The position numbers and the translations under genes are program-made. A DNA stretch of 46,590 nucleotides, from positions 1 through 46,590 of the IMG/VR virus record IMGVR_UViG_3300046809_000348; one strand, written 5' to 3'. Under the pieces are notes generated by a model. It was given only the letters and a program-made list of their open reading frames with translations, searched no databases and was not told where the DNA came from. Numbering within the stretch: position 1 is the first letter of the stretch; every line of letters starts with the position of its first letter. This DNA is from a virus. This document shows, one piece after another, positions 26,127-34,947 of this stretch.

Positions 26127-27400
26127 TCTGGCGCGTTTTGGCACTCTCGTTACTATTGGGAGCGCAGGTCGCATCTGCTCAAGTCGGCAATGTCGGGGGG
26201 CCTTCGTATGGCTTTAATGCTGTCCCGAACACGATTACGGGGATCAACCTCAGCGCCTCAACCTTCACAAGCGCGGCAGCCAGCGGCACTGTGATCGGGA
26301 TGCCCTCGGCGACGGTCTCGGGCGGGTCGTTTACGGGGACGATCACGGTTGCTGCAAGCCGCACGACATGTAGTCCGGCGTCGCAATCGAATACATCATA
26401 TTTTCAGAAGCCGTCCACTTCGCTTGAGACGAACGGCATCCTCTATGCGGGCACCTATCACGTCTGCCTGACCGCAACCGATGCGGCCTTCACTAATTCG
26501 CCAGCTTCGTTCTTGGTCGCGGTGACGGGGACCGGAACGGCGTGCTCGCAGGCCGTGGCATTTTTGGGCCGGAGCGATGTCACCGCTCTCTCGCTCGACG
26601 AGGTTCACACCAACGGCTACGTCAACCTGATCTGCAACATGGTGACGCACGGCCTGATCAACGCCAGCGCCACGATGATCAGCACCGGCGGCACGCACGC
26701 CTATTGCGGCCTGCCAACCGGGGGAGCTGCCGAGTTCGATTTCTTGCACATCGAGGCGACGCAGACAGCGGCTGCGGCGCTGATCGATATTTGCAATCAC
26801 TATCCGCTGACTGCGCACGGCTCGCCCACCTTCACGGCGGATTCGGGGTATCTCGGCGTTGATGCAAGCGCGACGGTCTATCTGGACCCCGTCTATGCTG
26901 CGAATACTGCCGGCGGCTGGTACCTAAAGGATGACGCGCATCTTGCGGCGTGGTCATTCACAAACGCTCTCTCCGGCGTCTCCGGGGGCGTCGTGATTGG
27001 TGGAGCGGCCAACACCGGCGCCGGCAGCTCGGGCATCACGCCTCGATACAATGACGGAACCGCGCAATGTCAGATAAATTCTCTTGGTGCTGCGTCGGTC
27101 AATATAACCCAAGCAGACAGCTTGGGATTTTACCTCTGTACGCGCGTAGCCGCATCCGGCGCGGGGGCTGTCGTTTCTTACCGCGCCGCCGCATCGATCG
27201 GCTCGGGTACGGGGTCAAGCAACACCGTCATGGGGGCGGCCGCGGTTTTGGTCATTCATGAAGCCTCGGGGGTAGATAGCGGCGGCGCCTACGTCATCGG
27301 CCTGGACAGCGCTGGAGCGAGCTTTACCTCAACCGACGAGGGGCATTACTATAACGACGTTTGCAGCTACTGGATGACGCCCGTTCATGGGTCATGCTGA
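26123..27400 (+). CDS. Secreted beta-sandwich protein
   Basis: 425 residues, start overlapping the previous stop by four bases. Signal peptide MIWRVLALSLLLGAQVASA, then QVGNVGGPSYGF. The N-terminal 130 residues look like an immunoglobulin-type or cadherin-like domain (YAGTYHVCLTATDAAFTNSP). The remainder resembles a lectin- or laminin-G-like jelly roll (GGWYLKDDAHLAAWSFTNAL; GFYLCTRVAASG). Ten cysteines in the mature part, ending in a C-terminal Cys. Carbohydrate binding is plausible but not shown. Confidence 0.62.
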   Translation: MIWRVLALSLLLGAQVASAQVGNVGGPSYGFNAVPNTITGINLSASTFTSAAASGTVIGMPSATVSGGSFTGTITVAASRTTCSPASQSNTSYFQKPSTSLETNGILYAGTYHVCLTATDAAFTNSPASFLVAVTGTGTACSQAVAFLGRSDVTALSLDEVHTNGYVNLICNMVTHGLINASATMISTGGTHAYCGLPTGGAAEFDFLHIEATQTAAAALIDICNHYPLTAHGSPTFTADSGYLGVDASATVYLDPVYAANTAGGWYLKDDAHLAAWSFTNALSGVSGGVVIGGAANTGAGSSGITPRYNDGTAQCQINSLGAASVNITQADSLGFYLCTRVAASGAGAVVSYRAAASIGSGTGSSNTVMGAAAVLVIHEASGVDSGGAYVIGLDSAGASFTSTDEGHYYNDVCSYWMTPVHGSC

Positions 27401-27407
27401 TTACCGC

Positions 27408-29417
27408 ATGGCAAAGTACCTCGCTCTCGCCATTGGGATCACACTTGCGCTCTGCGGCTTTAGTGTTTTCAGGGGCGGCACCGCACCGCCGCCTATCGTC
27501 TTTTCGCTCGCAACGAATAGCCCGGCCGGCAACGACAGCAACGCGGGGACGGCGGCGAGCCCGTTTCTGACTCCTGCCAGGGCGCAGACCGCGGCACGAG
27601 CGGCGATCACCGCCGGGCGCTGCCCGATTGTCGAGGCACGCGGCGGGGCTACACCTTACTTCATGAGCGCGGCCCTCGCGTTAACCTCAGCCGACAGCGG
27701 CAGCGGATGCACGATCAGGTGGCAAACCTACCCCGGCGACAGTCCGGCAGAGCTGTCGGGCGGCAAGCTCGTTACGTCGAGTTTTGTGCTCTGCACCACG
27801 GCAAGCGTACCATGCCAGGCCGGGGCCGCGGGGATCTACCAAACCGACTTGACCAGCCAGAGCCTGACGCCGGTACTTGACATATATGTCAACGGGACGC
27901 GCTACGAGCCGGCGGCGAGCCCGCTGTTCCCGGCCGGGTGGACACTCAACACGAACGTCAATCTGACCGCCCCCGGTAGCTCGGGGTGCTCGGGAACCTC
28001 GCTCGCCGGCTGCACCAACCAGAGCGAAATCCACATCCGCGCCTCGACCGATTTCACGTATGGGGATTTCAAGGTCGCCTCGGTTGCGGGAACCGCCATT
28101 ACGCCAGCCGGAACCGGCTTTGCAAACTTTCAGGCCGTTGAAAGTTTCGGCAACTTCCATCCGCGCGTCATCCAGGTCTACAACGCATTTGAGCTGCTGA
28201 CGGCGGCGAATTGTCAGGCTATAGGCGCTACGCCCTCGTCGACCGGCGGATGCTTCTATTGGAATCGCTCGACGAATCTCCTGTACGTGCTGCCGATATC
28301 AGGCGTCAATATGGCGACCGCGACGGTGATCATTCCGCAGCTTACCACGCTGATGACGGGGACCGGTGCGCACCACATCGCCTTTTCGAATCTTATTCTT
28401 GAACATGAGGCGTCGACGCAGTTCGACAGCAGCTATGGGTTTGCTACGGCGTTCGTGAACGCGCTGTGCGGGCCGGTCCCAAATTGCACCAGCATCACCG
28501 ATGCGGGCAATCCGAATATGCCGGCGGCCATCACCTTCGATGGCGCATCGCACGACATCAGCTTCACGAACACGGCGATCTCCCACAATGCCGATCGCGG
28601 GCTGTGGTTCAAAGAGGGGTTTCAGCACGCGTCGGTAACGCTAAACCAGTTTCTTGATAATGGCGGCGGCGCCTGGCAATTCGGCGGGCGCAACGACGGA
28701 AACCAATCGAACGCTGCGTTACAGACTTGCTGCGGGGACTTTGAGAATAACCAAGTAGACGGAGAATATCAGTTTCACGGCGTCGCGCCCGTTGCCGCAG
28801 GCTATTACCGCGACACGGTGATTTCGCACAACGCTTTACTCGGTTACGGTGTGCTTGGTACGGGCTTCGGTTTTTATTACATACCAGTACATATCGGCTG
28901 GATCGGAGCGGCGAGCGATACGCCCGGCTATACCGCCAATAACACGACCAATTACAACCAGGTGCTGGGAGCTTGCCAGGGATCGAACCAGGGAGCCTCG
29001 CCCAATACCGCGACCGACTGCGCTGCCTTTCATTCCAATGGCGCAGAATTGAACAGTTTTGCTGAATTTAACGACTTCCAGCACATGGGGACCAGTCTGC
29101 AAACCTGCCTTTATCTTGACAACGCAACGAGCAATCTTACTGCAGAGTTCAACGATTGCGCGTACGGTGGCGGCACAAGTGGGTGGGCCTTTATCAACAG
29201 CACGAACGGTGGACCGCTTCTCGCCACAGGCAACACGGTAACAAACAACTGCAATGGCCTTACCTCTACTGGATTTACAGATTTTGGGACCAGCAATACT
29301 ACGAGTCCAAACTACAATTACACGAGCGGCAGCCCGCCTTCCACGCATCCGCCAACACCATCGTGTACCGAAATCATCGCTGGGGCGGGGGTTGTTGGCT
29401 CGCCCGGCCCGCACTGA
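27408..29417 (+). CDS. Exported right-handed beta-helix protein
   Basis: 669 residues from ATG 27408; ATG 27387 in the same frame is possible but would bury the hydrophobic N-terminus MAKYLALAIGITLALCGF. This could be a Sec signal, an anchor, or a lipoprotein signal with an imperfect lipobox (LALC). Next comes SLATNSPAGNDSNAGTAASP, the usual opening of right-handed beta-helix lyases. Rungs run through AITFDGASHDISFTNTAISH and ENNQVDGEYQFHGV. A Pro/Ser/Thr-rich tail ends the chain. Eighteen cysteines follow the hydrophobic segment. Probable polysaccharide-degrading spike. Confidence 0.68.
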   Translation: MAKYLALAIGITLALCGFSVFRGGTAPPPIVFSLATNSPAGNDSNAGTAASPFLTPARAQTAARAAITAGRCPIVEARGGATPYFMSAALALTSADSGSGCTIRWQTYPGDSPAELSGGKLVTSSFVLCTTASVPCQAGAAGIYQTDLTSQSLTPVLDIYVNGTRYEPAASPLFPAGWTLNTNVNLTAPGSSGCSGTSLAGCTNQSEIHIRASTDFTYGDFKVASVAGTAITPAGTGFANFQAVESFGNFHPRVIQVYNAFELLTAANCQAIGATPSSTGGCFYWNRSTNLLYVLPISGVNMATATVIIPQLTTLMTGTGAHHIAFSNLILEHEASTQFDSSYGFATAFVNALCGPVPNCTSITDAGNPNMPAAITFDGASHDISFTNTAISHNADRGLWFKEGFQHASVTLNQFLDNGGGAWQFGGRNDGNQSNAALQTCCGDFENNQVDGEYQFHGVAPVAAGYYRDTVISHNALLGYGVLGTGFGFYYIPVHIGWIGAASDTPGYTANNTTNYNQVLGACQGSNQGASPNTATDCAAFHSNGAELNSFAEFNDFQHMGTSLQTCLYLDNATSNLTAEFNDCAYGGGTSGWAFINSTNGGPLLATGNTVTNNCNGLTSTGFTDFGTSNTTSPNYNYTSGSPPSTHPPTPSCTEIIAGAGVVGSPGPH

Positions 29418-29435
29418 TGCCTATGGAACGCCCTG

Positions 29436-32400
29436 ATGACTGATCTCACCCGCCGACAACTGCTGCAGACGACCGCAGCCGGAGCGGTCCTGGCGATGCT
29501 GCCCGAGACGGCCGAGGCGGGGTTCGGGCTCTTTCGGGGTGGCGCTGCGGTCTCGACAACCAACGGCACGACCGCGCAGGCGGCGGAGATGGTCTCCGAT
29601 ATGAACCACCGCATCTCCTTCGATGGGTTCTCGACCCTGTTCCTGCCGCCGTGGAACCAAGGGGCGAGCCAGGGCGACAACCCCGGCGCGCAGTATTCGT
29701 CGCAGGACACGCTGGCGGCAGGCTCGTTCCCGACGACGATGACCTTAGTGCAGGACGGCACGATCGCCGGCGGGGTGCCGACGCAGAGCTTTGGCTGGGT
29801 GTTCCGTCCCGGCGACATCCCGGCCGGCAATGTCCCGGTCTTTACCGGGCCGGGGGCGATCGTCTGGGGCTTCTCGGCAGGGCTGTGGGTCTATTGGCCG
29901 GACGGCTCGCTCAGATGGGCCGCGTTCGCATTGATGCCGCCGACGGGCTTTGCTCCGGCGCTCAACTCAACGACCACGATTGCGATCTCGAATGGCGGAG
30001 CTGGAACCTGGCCGGCCTCCTCGCGCACCCTCAGCGAGGTGTACGCCCAAAACCTGGCCGTCAACGGGTTGGCCCCGGTATCGTTCACCGTTCCGCACAA
30101 CGCGCGCTCGGCGAGCATGTACGCGCTGCTGAACGGCGACTCGAACCAATATTATGCCGTCAAGGACCTCGATGGGGCGGCTGGGGCGCGCTGGACGATC
30201 AAGACCAAGATGCAGGCGACCACGACGGCGAACGGGACGCCCGACCCGCAATTTGTCGTCACGCATCGCATCTTTGCGCTGAACACCCCGTCGGGAGCGC
30301 TCGCCGGGTTCCGCTGGTTTGGGGAAATCCGCAACCCGTTTTACAACGACTCGACGGGCGCCAAGCTCTATCAGGTGTTCGAACCGCCGAACAGCGGGAC
30401 GCCATCAGCCGGCCTCAACTGGCAGACGGTCGGACCTGGCGGCAGCGGGACAGTGAACAATCGGCCAATCGTTCCAGGCGATGCGCCCGCACCGTTCTTT
30501 AATGGCGCAAAAGACTTCACGGGGTCGATCAGCGGCAGCGTCTTGACCGTCACCGGCGGTTCAGTGCCGACCGGGTTCCTGACGGTCGGAGCGGTCGTCA
30601 CCGCCCAGTGGACCGGTTCGCAGCCGCTGGTCGTCACCGGGTGGGACTCATCGATGCCATCGATGACGAAGGCGCTGTTCCTCTTCCCTGATGGAACGGT
30701 CACATACTGCGTCCCGGACACGGCGCCGCCCGACGGCGGGAATGGCAATTGGTCTCCCTATATCGCGCCGGCGCCTTTTGGGCCATCTCAGATCGTGGTC
30801 AGCAACACGATCGCTACCGCCGGCACGGGCGGGGGCCTGTTCGACGGCGGCGCCCTCACGGGACAATACCAGATCGACTACCAGTTGACGGTTGCGGGCG
30901 GGGATCTGCCGGGGCAGCGCGGCACCTATCAACTCTCGGGAACGGGACCAACGTCAATATCCGCGCGGGCAATGACCTATTGGTCAGGATACTACGTATA
31001 TAGTCGGACGACCCCATCGGGCTATTATAGCGGCGGCAAGCAGGGCAATGTAGTGCCCTGCGTTTTAACTGGCACTCTACCGTCGACAAGCTTCTACGGC
31101 GGCACCAGTCCATGTGACGGGACTAATGGTAGTGTTGTCTGGCCCGTCTTTGGGGGAATTCAGTATAGACTAATGCCGGCCACATACATTCCGCCCAACG
31201 GCATAGTCTATAACGATGTTGCGATCGGGACGCTGACGCCCGTTCCGGCCTTCGCGCCATTTACCCGCTTCAACATGGCGACGGCTGAAGGCAAGTATAA
31301 CTTTTTCCAAGGCGCTGGCTCGGTCGCGGCCGACACGACCTTGCGGGTTCAGATCAACCAGACCTATTGGAACTCGACCGGCACCTTTATGCCGATGGAT
31401 ATGAGCGTGATCGGCGGCCCGATGTGGCCGTTGCCCGACACGCCGTGGCAATATCCGTGGAATCCTTACACGGTGACGGATGTCAGAACAGCCGACATCG
31501 GCACGGGCGGCCCGCCGGTCGAGGTCGGCCTGATGTGCAACGTTGCCGGCTGGGACTTCTACATCCAGACCAAGCAATCCGACATCTGGAACCGCGCGTT
31601 TGGGCTGTCGCCGGGGACGATGTACTGCGACTTCAAGGACGGAACGGCTGGGAGCTACTTTGATCGCCTGCTGGTCATGAACGGCCCCGGCGGCAGTTAT
31701 GCAAACATGCCGCCATTCCGCGACTCGCCTTACATTGCGTGTCCCAATGGGCCTAGCGGCGGGCCGGGCAACGGCCTCGGTTTTTCCAATCAGCCGCCGC
31801 CAGGCTGCTCGACGAGCGGCCTATGTGAGCCGTCGCACGAACCTGACCTGTGTCAGTGGGCTTACATGCGTTTTGGCGAGGTGCAGTATTTTGACTACAT
31901 GTGCGAGTGGGCGCAGACAAGCACCCAAACGGTGTTCAATTCAAGCAACGAGCTTTCATCGCCACCCTATCCATACCCAACTTGGGCAAGCTCAATCTAT
32001 GCAGGTCAGTACCGGGCAACCGGCTGGGCGACGCGCGATGTTTGCCAGGCCGCGTTTTGGTGCTCGCACGATCCGAGCGGAAATGTCAGTAACCCCGTGT
32101 TCTCGGATGGCAGCGAGTTGCAGAAGTACCTCCTTGACCAAGCCAACGCCCAAACGGCATTCGCTATTGCGATGATGGACAGCGCCAGTGCGACGCTGTG
32201 GGGCAGCCAAGAAGGGGCCGACTATATCAAGGCGTCCGGTATGTGGGCGCCAAAATATACCGCCTCAAACCCCGCCGGCATCGCCGGTATGCAGATGTGG
32301 CAGTCAGCCTATACTGCGGGCGGGATAATGCCGTCGGCGTTGCGCGGGGACCCCAACGCGATCGATTTTATCAAGCGCTGGATGGGCTTCCTCGATCGTA

Positions 32401-33074
32401 TCGGCAACAACACGATGCTGAAGGGCAACAGCGCAAATGCCTATGTCTATCATTTTTGCCTTGGCGAAACGATTGTTATTCAACCGCCCGGCACCAACAA
32501 TCAGTTTACTGGCCAAGGAGCATACCCGCCAATCACGCGAGACGAGCAGTACGGCGGCCTCGGCTCATGTTTTTCCACGAATACCAATGCGATCATATCT
32601 TACGTTCCCAACGTAAACTTGCCCGACACGACGACGGTCGTGCGCAACGCCTTCACAATGACGATTAATCCCGGCGGTGTTGGCGCCCCGACCCTCGGCA
32701 ACGGCGACTTTTTCTTTGCCTACGCCAGCGAGTATGTGACTGGTCCGGTTCACCCCGGCCTCATCCCCTCGGCCATGACGCAGTGTACCGTGCCGTACTT
32801 TGTTCGCGATTGGACGAATGTGGGCGGGAACACCTACAGCTTCAACGTCGCGACCTCGCCCGGTGGCGCGGCTATTCCGATCGTCGACACCAGCGCCGGC
32901 GGCTTGGGGCCAATGGATGGACTTTGGCATTGCGCAACGCCAGGGGTCGACAACGGCGTGAGCAACGCTTTCATCTGCCAGGTCCGCAACACGGTCTGCT
33001 GGATACACGCGATCGGTTCGGGACAGGCGACCAACCCCGGCCACAACGCCAACCAGTTCGCGGGCTTCACGTAA
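29436..33074 (+). CDS. Giant Tat-signal protein, lyase-like
   Basis: 1,212 residues, the largest gene here. The N-terminus MTDLTRRQLLQTTAAGAVLA followed by an AEA cleavage site before GFGLFRGG is a twin-arginine (Tat) signal. Residues about 75-160 contain WVFRPGDIPAGNVPVF and YWPDGSLRWAAFALM, reminiscent of the N-terminal domain of PL26/YetA-like rhamnogalacturonan lyases; this link is tentative. A fibre-type segment (FTGSISGSVLTVTGGSVP) lies near 360. The last 400 residues are helix-rich with many aromatics (QWAYMRFGEVQYFDYMCEWA) and could form an alpha/alpha barrel. Eighteen cysteines, all after residue 400. A Tat signal on a phage gene is highly unusual. Confidence 0.65.
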   Translation: MTDLTRRQLLQTTAAGAVLAMLPETAEAGFGLFRGGAAVSTTNGTTAQAAEMVSDMNHRISFDGFSTLFLPPWNQGASQGDNPGAQYSSQDTLAAGSFPTTMTLVQDGTIAGGVPTQSFGWVFRPGDIPAGNVPVFTGPGAIVWGFSAGLWVYWPDGSLRWAAFALMPPTGFAPALNSTTTIAISNGGAGTWPASSRTLSEVYAQNLAVNGLAPVSFTVPHNARSASMYALLNGDSNQYYAVKDLDGAAGARWTIKTKMQATTTANGTPDPQFVVTHRIFALNTPSGALAGFRWFGEIRNPFYNDSTGAKLYQVFEPPNSGTPSAGLNWQTVGPGGSGTVNNRPIVPGDAPAPFFNGAKDFTGSISGSVLTVTGGSVPTGFLTVGAVVTAQWTGSQPLVVTGWDSSMPSMTKALFLFPDGTVTYCVPDTAPPDGGNGNWSPYIAPAPFGPSQIVVSNTIATAGTGGGLFDGGALTGQYQIDYQLTVAGGDLPGQRGTYQLSGTGPTSISARAMTYWSGYYVYSRTTPSGYYSGGKQGNVVPCVLTGTLPSTSFYGGTSPCDGTNGSVVWPVFGGIQYRLMPATYIPPNGIVYNDVAIGTLTPVPAFAPFTRFNMATAEGKYNFFQGAGSVAADTTLRVQINQTYWNSTGTFMPMDMSVIGGPMWPLPDTPWQYPWNPYTVTDVRTADIGTGGPPVEVGLMCNVAGWDFYIQTKQSDIWNRAFGLSPGTMYCDFKDGTAGSYFDRLLVMNGPGGSYANMPPFRDSPYIACPNGPSGGPGNGLGFSNQPPPGCSTSGLCEPSHEPDLCQWAYMRFGEVQYFDYMCEWAQTSTQTVFNSSNELSSPPYPYPTWASSIYAGQYRATGWATRDVCQAAFWCSHDPSGNVSNPVFSDGSELQKYLLDQANAQTAFAIAMMDSASATLWGSQEGADYIKASGMWAPKYTASNPAGIAGMQMWQSAYTAGGIMPSALRGDPNAIDFIKRWMGFLDRIGNNTMLKGNSANAYVYHFCLGETIVIQPPGTNNQFTGQGAYPPITRDEQYGGLGSCFSTNTNAIISYVPNVNLPDTTTVVRNAFTMTINPGGVGAPTLGNGDFFFAYASEYVTGPVHPGLIPSAMTQCTVPYFVRDWTNVGGNTYSFNVATSPGGAAIPIVDTSAGGLGPMDGLWHCATPGVDNGVSNAFICQVRNTVCWIHAIGSGQATNPGHNANQFAGFT

Positions 33075-33156
33075 ACCTCGGGCGTTTGTCAAGCGGCAAA
33101 ATTAGCGGCCGGCCCAAAAGTATGGTAAACTACACCGAATATTTGGGAGATGTGCC

Positions 33157-33411
33157 GTGCGAATACAGCAGCACGATTACCCCGAGGATGCCGGCGATGA
33201 TTGCCCGTGCGCGGTCCCGCATTGCCCGGTGCTGAAGCGAGACAGCGCTCGGCTTACCTGTATCTTTCGCGAGGCTCCGGCGTCGTCGCTTGTCCGCCCG
33301 AACCCCAGCCCGGTCTTTGGCTATCCCAACATCGATCTCGATAGCTTCAAGAAGATCCTCGAGGAGGGCGACGCGGCGTTGAATCACGTTGACCCCGAGT
33401 TGGCAAGTTAA
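33157..33411 (+). CDS. Small hypothetical protein, Cys-rich N-terminus
   Basis: 84 residues, GTG start with GGGAG (33144-33148) at good spacing. The N-terminal third has four Cys (CPCAVPHCPV, then LTCIF) and no hydrophobic signal; the rest is acidic (DSFKKILEEGDAALNHVDPE). The 82-base gap before it is the first real break after the secreted block. No family recognised. It could bind a metal. Confidence 0.5.
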   Translation: MRIQQHDYPEDAGDDCPCAVPHCPVLKRDSARLTCIFREAPASSLVRPNPSPVFGYPNIDLDSFKKILEEGDAALNHVDPELAS

Positions 33412-33422
33412 AGGGCAGCCGA

Positions 33423-33602
33423 ATGGAATTGATCGTAATCATCCTCGTCATCCTAGTGCTGTGCGGCGGCTTGGGCGGTTGGGGCTACCGCGCCGGCTAC
33501 GGTCCCGCCTACGGGCTCGGCGGCATCCTCGGGCTGATCCTCGTTGTGCTGCTGATTTTCTGGCTGCTGGGCGGAATTCACGGCATCCACTTCGGGCGGT
33601 AA
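33423..33602 (+). CDS. DUF3309-like two-helix membrane peptide
   Basis: 59 residues. Two hydrophobic helices (ELIVIILVILVLCGGLGG and LGGILGLILVVLLIFWLLGG) flank a Gly/Tyr turn (WGYRAGYGPAYG). This layout matches DUF3309-type peptides common in alphaproteobacteria. It lies 11 bases after the previous gene and abuts the next GTG, in the region where lysis genes are expected. A holin-like role is possible, but DUF3309 proteins also occur in bacterial genomes outside phages. Confidence 0.65.
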   Translation: MELIVIILVILVLCGGLGGWGYRAGYGPAYGLGGILGLILVVLLIFWLLGGIHGIHFGR

Positions 33603-34073
33603 GTGACCGCGCCGGTTCCGCCCTCGGTCGAAACGCTGGCGGTTCAGTTGGCGGCGCTGAGGGACAAGCTAAATGACGCGCTTATCTATCGCGACCGCGA
33701 GGAGAAGATTAGAGTCGAGGAGCTAAGTGCGTGGCGTCACTCGCATAACGAAATCCTCGCCAGCGCCGATAAGACCAATACCCTCATGCTGCCAAAAACC
33801 GAGTATGCCGAACGGCACAGGGCGCTTGAGCAAAAAATCGAAGCCACAACTAAGGCGTTAGCTGACAAGATGGAGGCGGAGAGCAAGTTTCTATTGTCGC
33901 GGCTCGACCGGATGGACATGGCGCGCAATGAAATCAAAGAAGATGTCGTCAAATTGACGGCGCGCGCCGGCTACGTAAGCATAGGCTTGATTGTGTCGAT
34001 TGGGGCTGCCCTAATTTCTCTTTTCGGCATTTGGATGGATTTTATACACTCGCTGGTGACGATAAAGCCGTGA
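33603..34073 (+). CDS. Coiled-coil protein with C-terminal membrane anchor
   Basis: 156 residues, GTG start directly after the previous stop. A long heptad region (HRALEQKIEATTKALADKME ... LSRLDRMDMARNEIKEDVVK) is followed by one membrane helix near the C-terminus (YVSIGLIVSIGAALISLFGI). This is the topology of XhlA-like phage proteins, which work beside holins. Placement next to the DUF3309-like peptide supports a lysis-associated role. No signal peptide; family not certain. Confidence 0.55.
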   Translation: MTAPVPPSVETLAVQLAALRDKLNDALIYRDREEKIRVEELSAWRHSHNEILASADKTNTLMLPKTEYAERHRALEQKIEATTKALADKMEAESKFLLSRLDRMDMARNEIKEDVVKLTARAGYVSIGLIVSIGAALISLFGIWMDFIHSLVTIKP

Positions 34074-34103
34074 GCGCAGCCGTAGTGCATTCGTAACAAA
34101 CAT

Positions 34104-34838
34104 GTGATAAAAGGACGCATGGGAATATTTGACCGCCGCGATGTTGCTGACCTGAGGCAGCGCATCGACAAGCCGGGCTGGCTTACGAAGCCCGCGGCGG
34201 TGGTGATGGCCGGAGTTCGCAGTCTTATCGGCGGTCAGGACATCCCGCCGACGCCGCCCCCTGCTGGTATCGTCATTGATACCAACGGCCAGATATATCT
34301 AATTCTCTATGCGATCATCGGCCTGTGTCAGCAGATCCAAGCCAAACAGGATGCCCTGGGCAATAATCAGACGGCATTTCTCAACAATCAGGCAACGGCG
34401 CTAAATCAACTTCAGGCGATCGTGTCGGCGCAAGCCGCGAATCAATCGACCGTCATTCAGTTGTTTGGCGCAGTTGAGGCTACGTTGGCGGCAGTGCTTC
34501 AGCGGGTGCCGACAACACTCGCTCCAGCTATTGGCGGCGTGGTAACTACTCTCGAAACTCTATCGACTAAGATTGGAATGATCATGGCTACTCAAGCCGA
34601 AGTACAGGCCGCCGCGGACGCGATCAAGGACGCGATGGCAACGTTGCAGACCGAAGTTGCCGCCGAAGATGCGGCAATCGGGCAGATCCTTGCTTGGGTT
34701 CAGGCAAATCCGGGAACGGTCCCTGATGCGCTAGTGCAAGAGCTAAAAGACGCCCAGACGGCGGCGGCGGGCGTTGTGACCGATGTCCAGGCACAGACGG
34801 CCAGCCTTACGGCCGGCACTCCAGCCCCGGCGCCTTAA
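34104..34838 (+). CDS. Helical hypothetical protein, last of late operon
   Basis: 244 residues from GTG 34104; ATG 34119 (MGIFDRRDVADLRQ) is an alternative preceded closely by AAAAGGA. The N-terminal part is basic with a short hydrophobic segment (GQIYLILYAIIGLCQQI). The middle and C-terminal parts are coiled coils rich in Ala, Gln and Thr (ATQAEVQAAADAIKDAMATL), ending in a Pro-rich tail. The C-terminal module resembles small helical phage proteins often found near lysis or tail genes. It is followed by a strong terminator. Function unknown. Confidence 0.55.
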   Translation: MIKGRMGIFDRRDVADLRQRIDKPGWLTKPAAVVMAGVRSLIGGQDIPPTPPPAGIVIDTNGQIYLILYAIIGLCQQIQAKQDALGNNQTAFLNNQATALNQLQAIVSAQAANQSTVIQLFGAVEATLAAVLQRVPTTLAPAIGGVVTTLETLSTKIGMIMATQAEVQAAADAIKDAMATLQTEVAAEDAAIGQILAWVQANPGTVPDALVQELKDAQTAAAGVVTDVQAQTASLTAGTPAPAP

Positions 34839-34912
34839 AGGTCATTGCCAAAAGCGCGGTTGCGGCGTACCAAAAGGCGCGTTATTTCGTTGTCTCCCTG
34901 GTAGCGCACAAC

Positions 34913-34943
34913 TGGCGCGGTCTTCGGATCGCGCCATCTTTTT
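34913..34943 (+). terminator. Intrinsic terminator with UUCG loop
   Basis: TGGCGCGGTC (34913-34922) pairs with GATCGCGCCA (34927-34936) as a ten-pair stem with one G-U wobble, capped by a TTCG tetraloop (34923-34926) and followed by TCTTTTT (34937-34943). This is a textbook rho-independent terminator. It closes the late operon after the helical protein and stands only four bases before the first possible start of the next gene, so expression of that gene needs readthrough or antitermination. Confidence 0.85.
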
Positions 34944-34947
34944 AAAG

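Noticed and set aside
17601-33074. Diversity-generating retroelement acting on the fibre genes
   Set aside because: No reverse transcriptase gene and no template/variable repeat pair were seen in the window.
33086-33126. Promoter after the Tat-protein gene
   Set aside because: TTGTCA at 33086-33091 has no -10 box at usable spacing; the TATGGT at 33121 is about 29 bases away.
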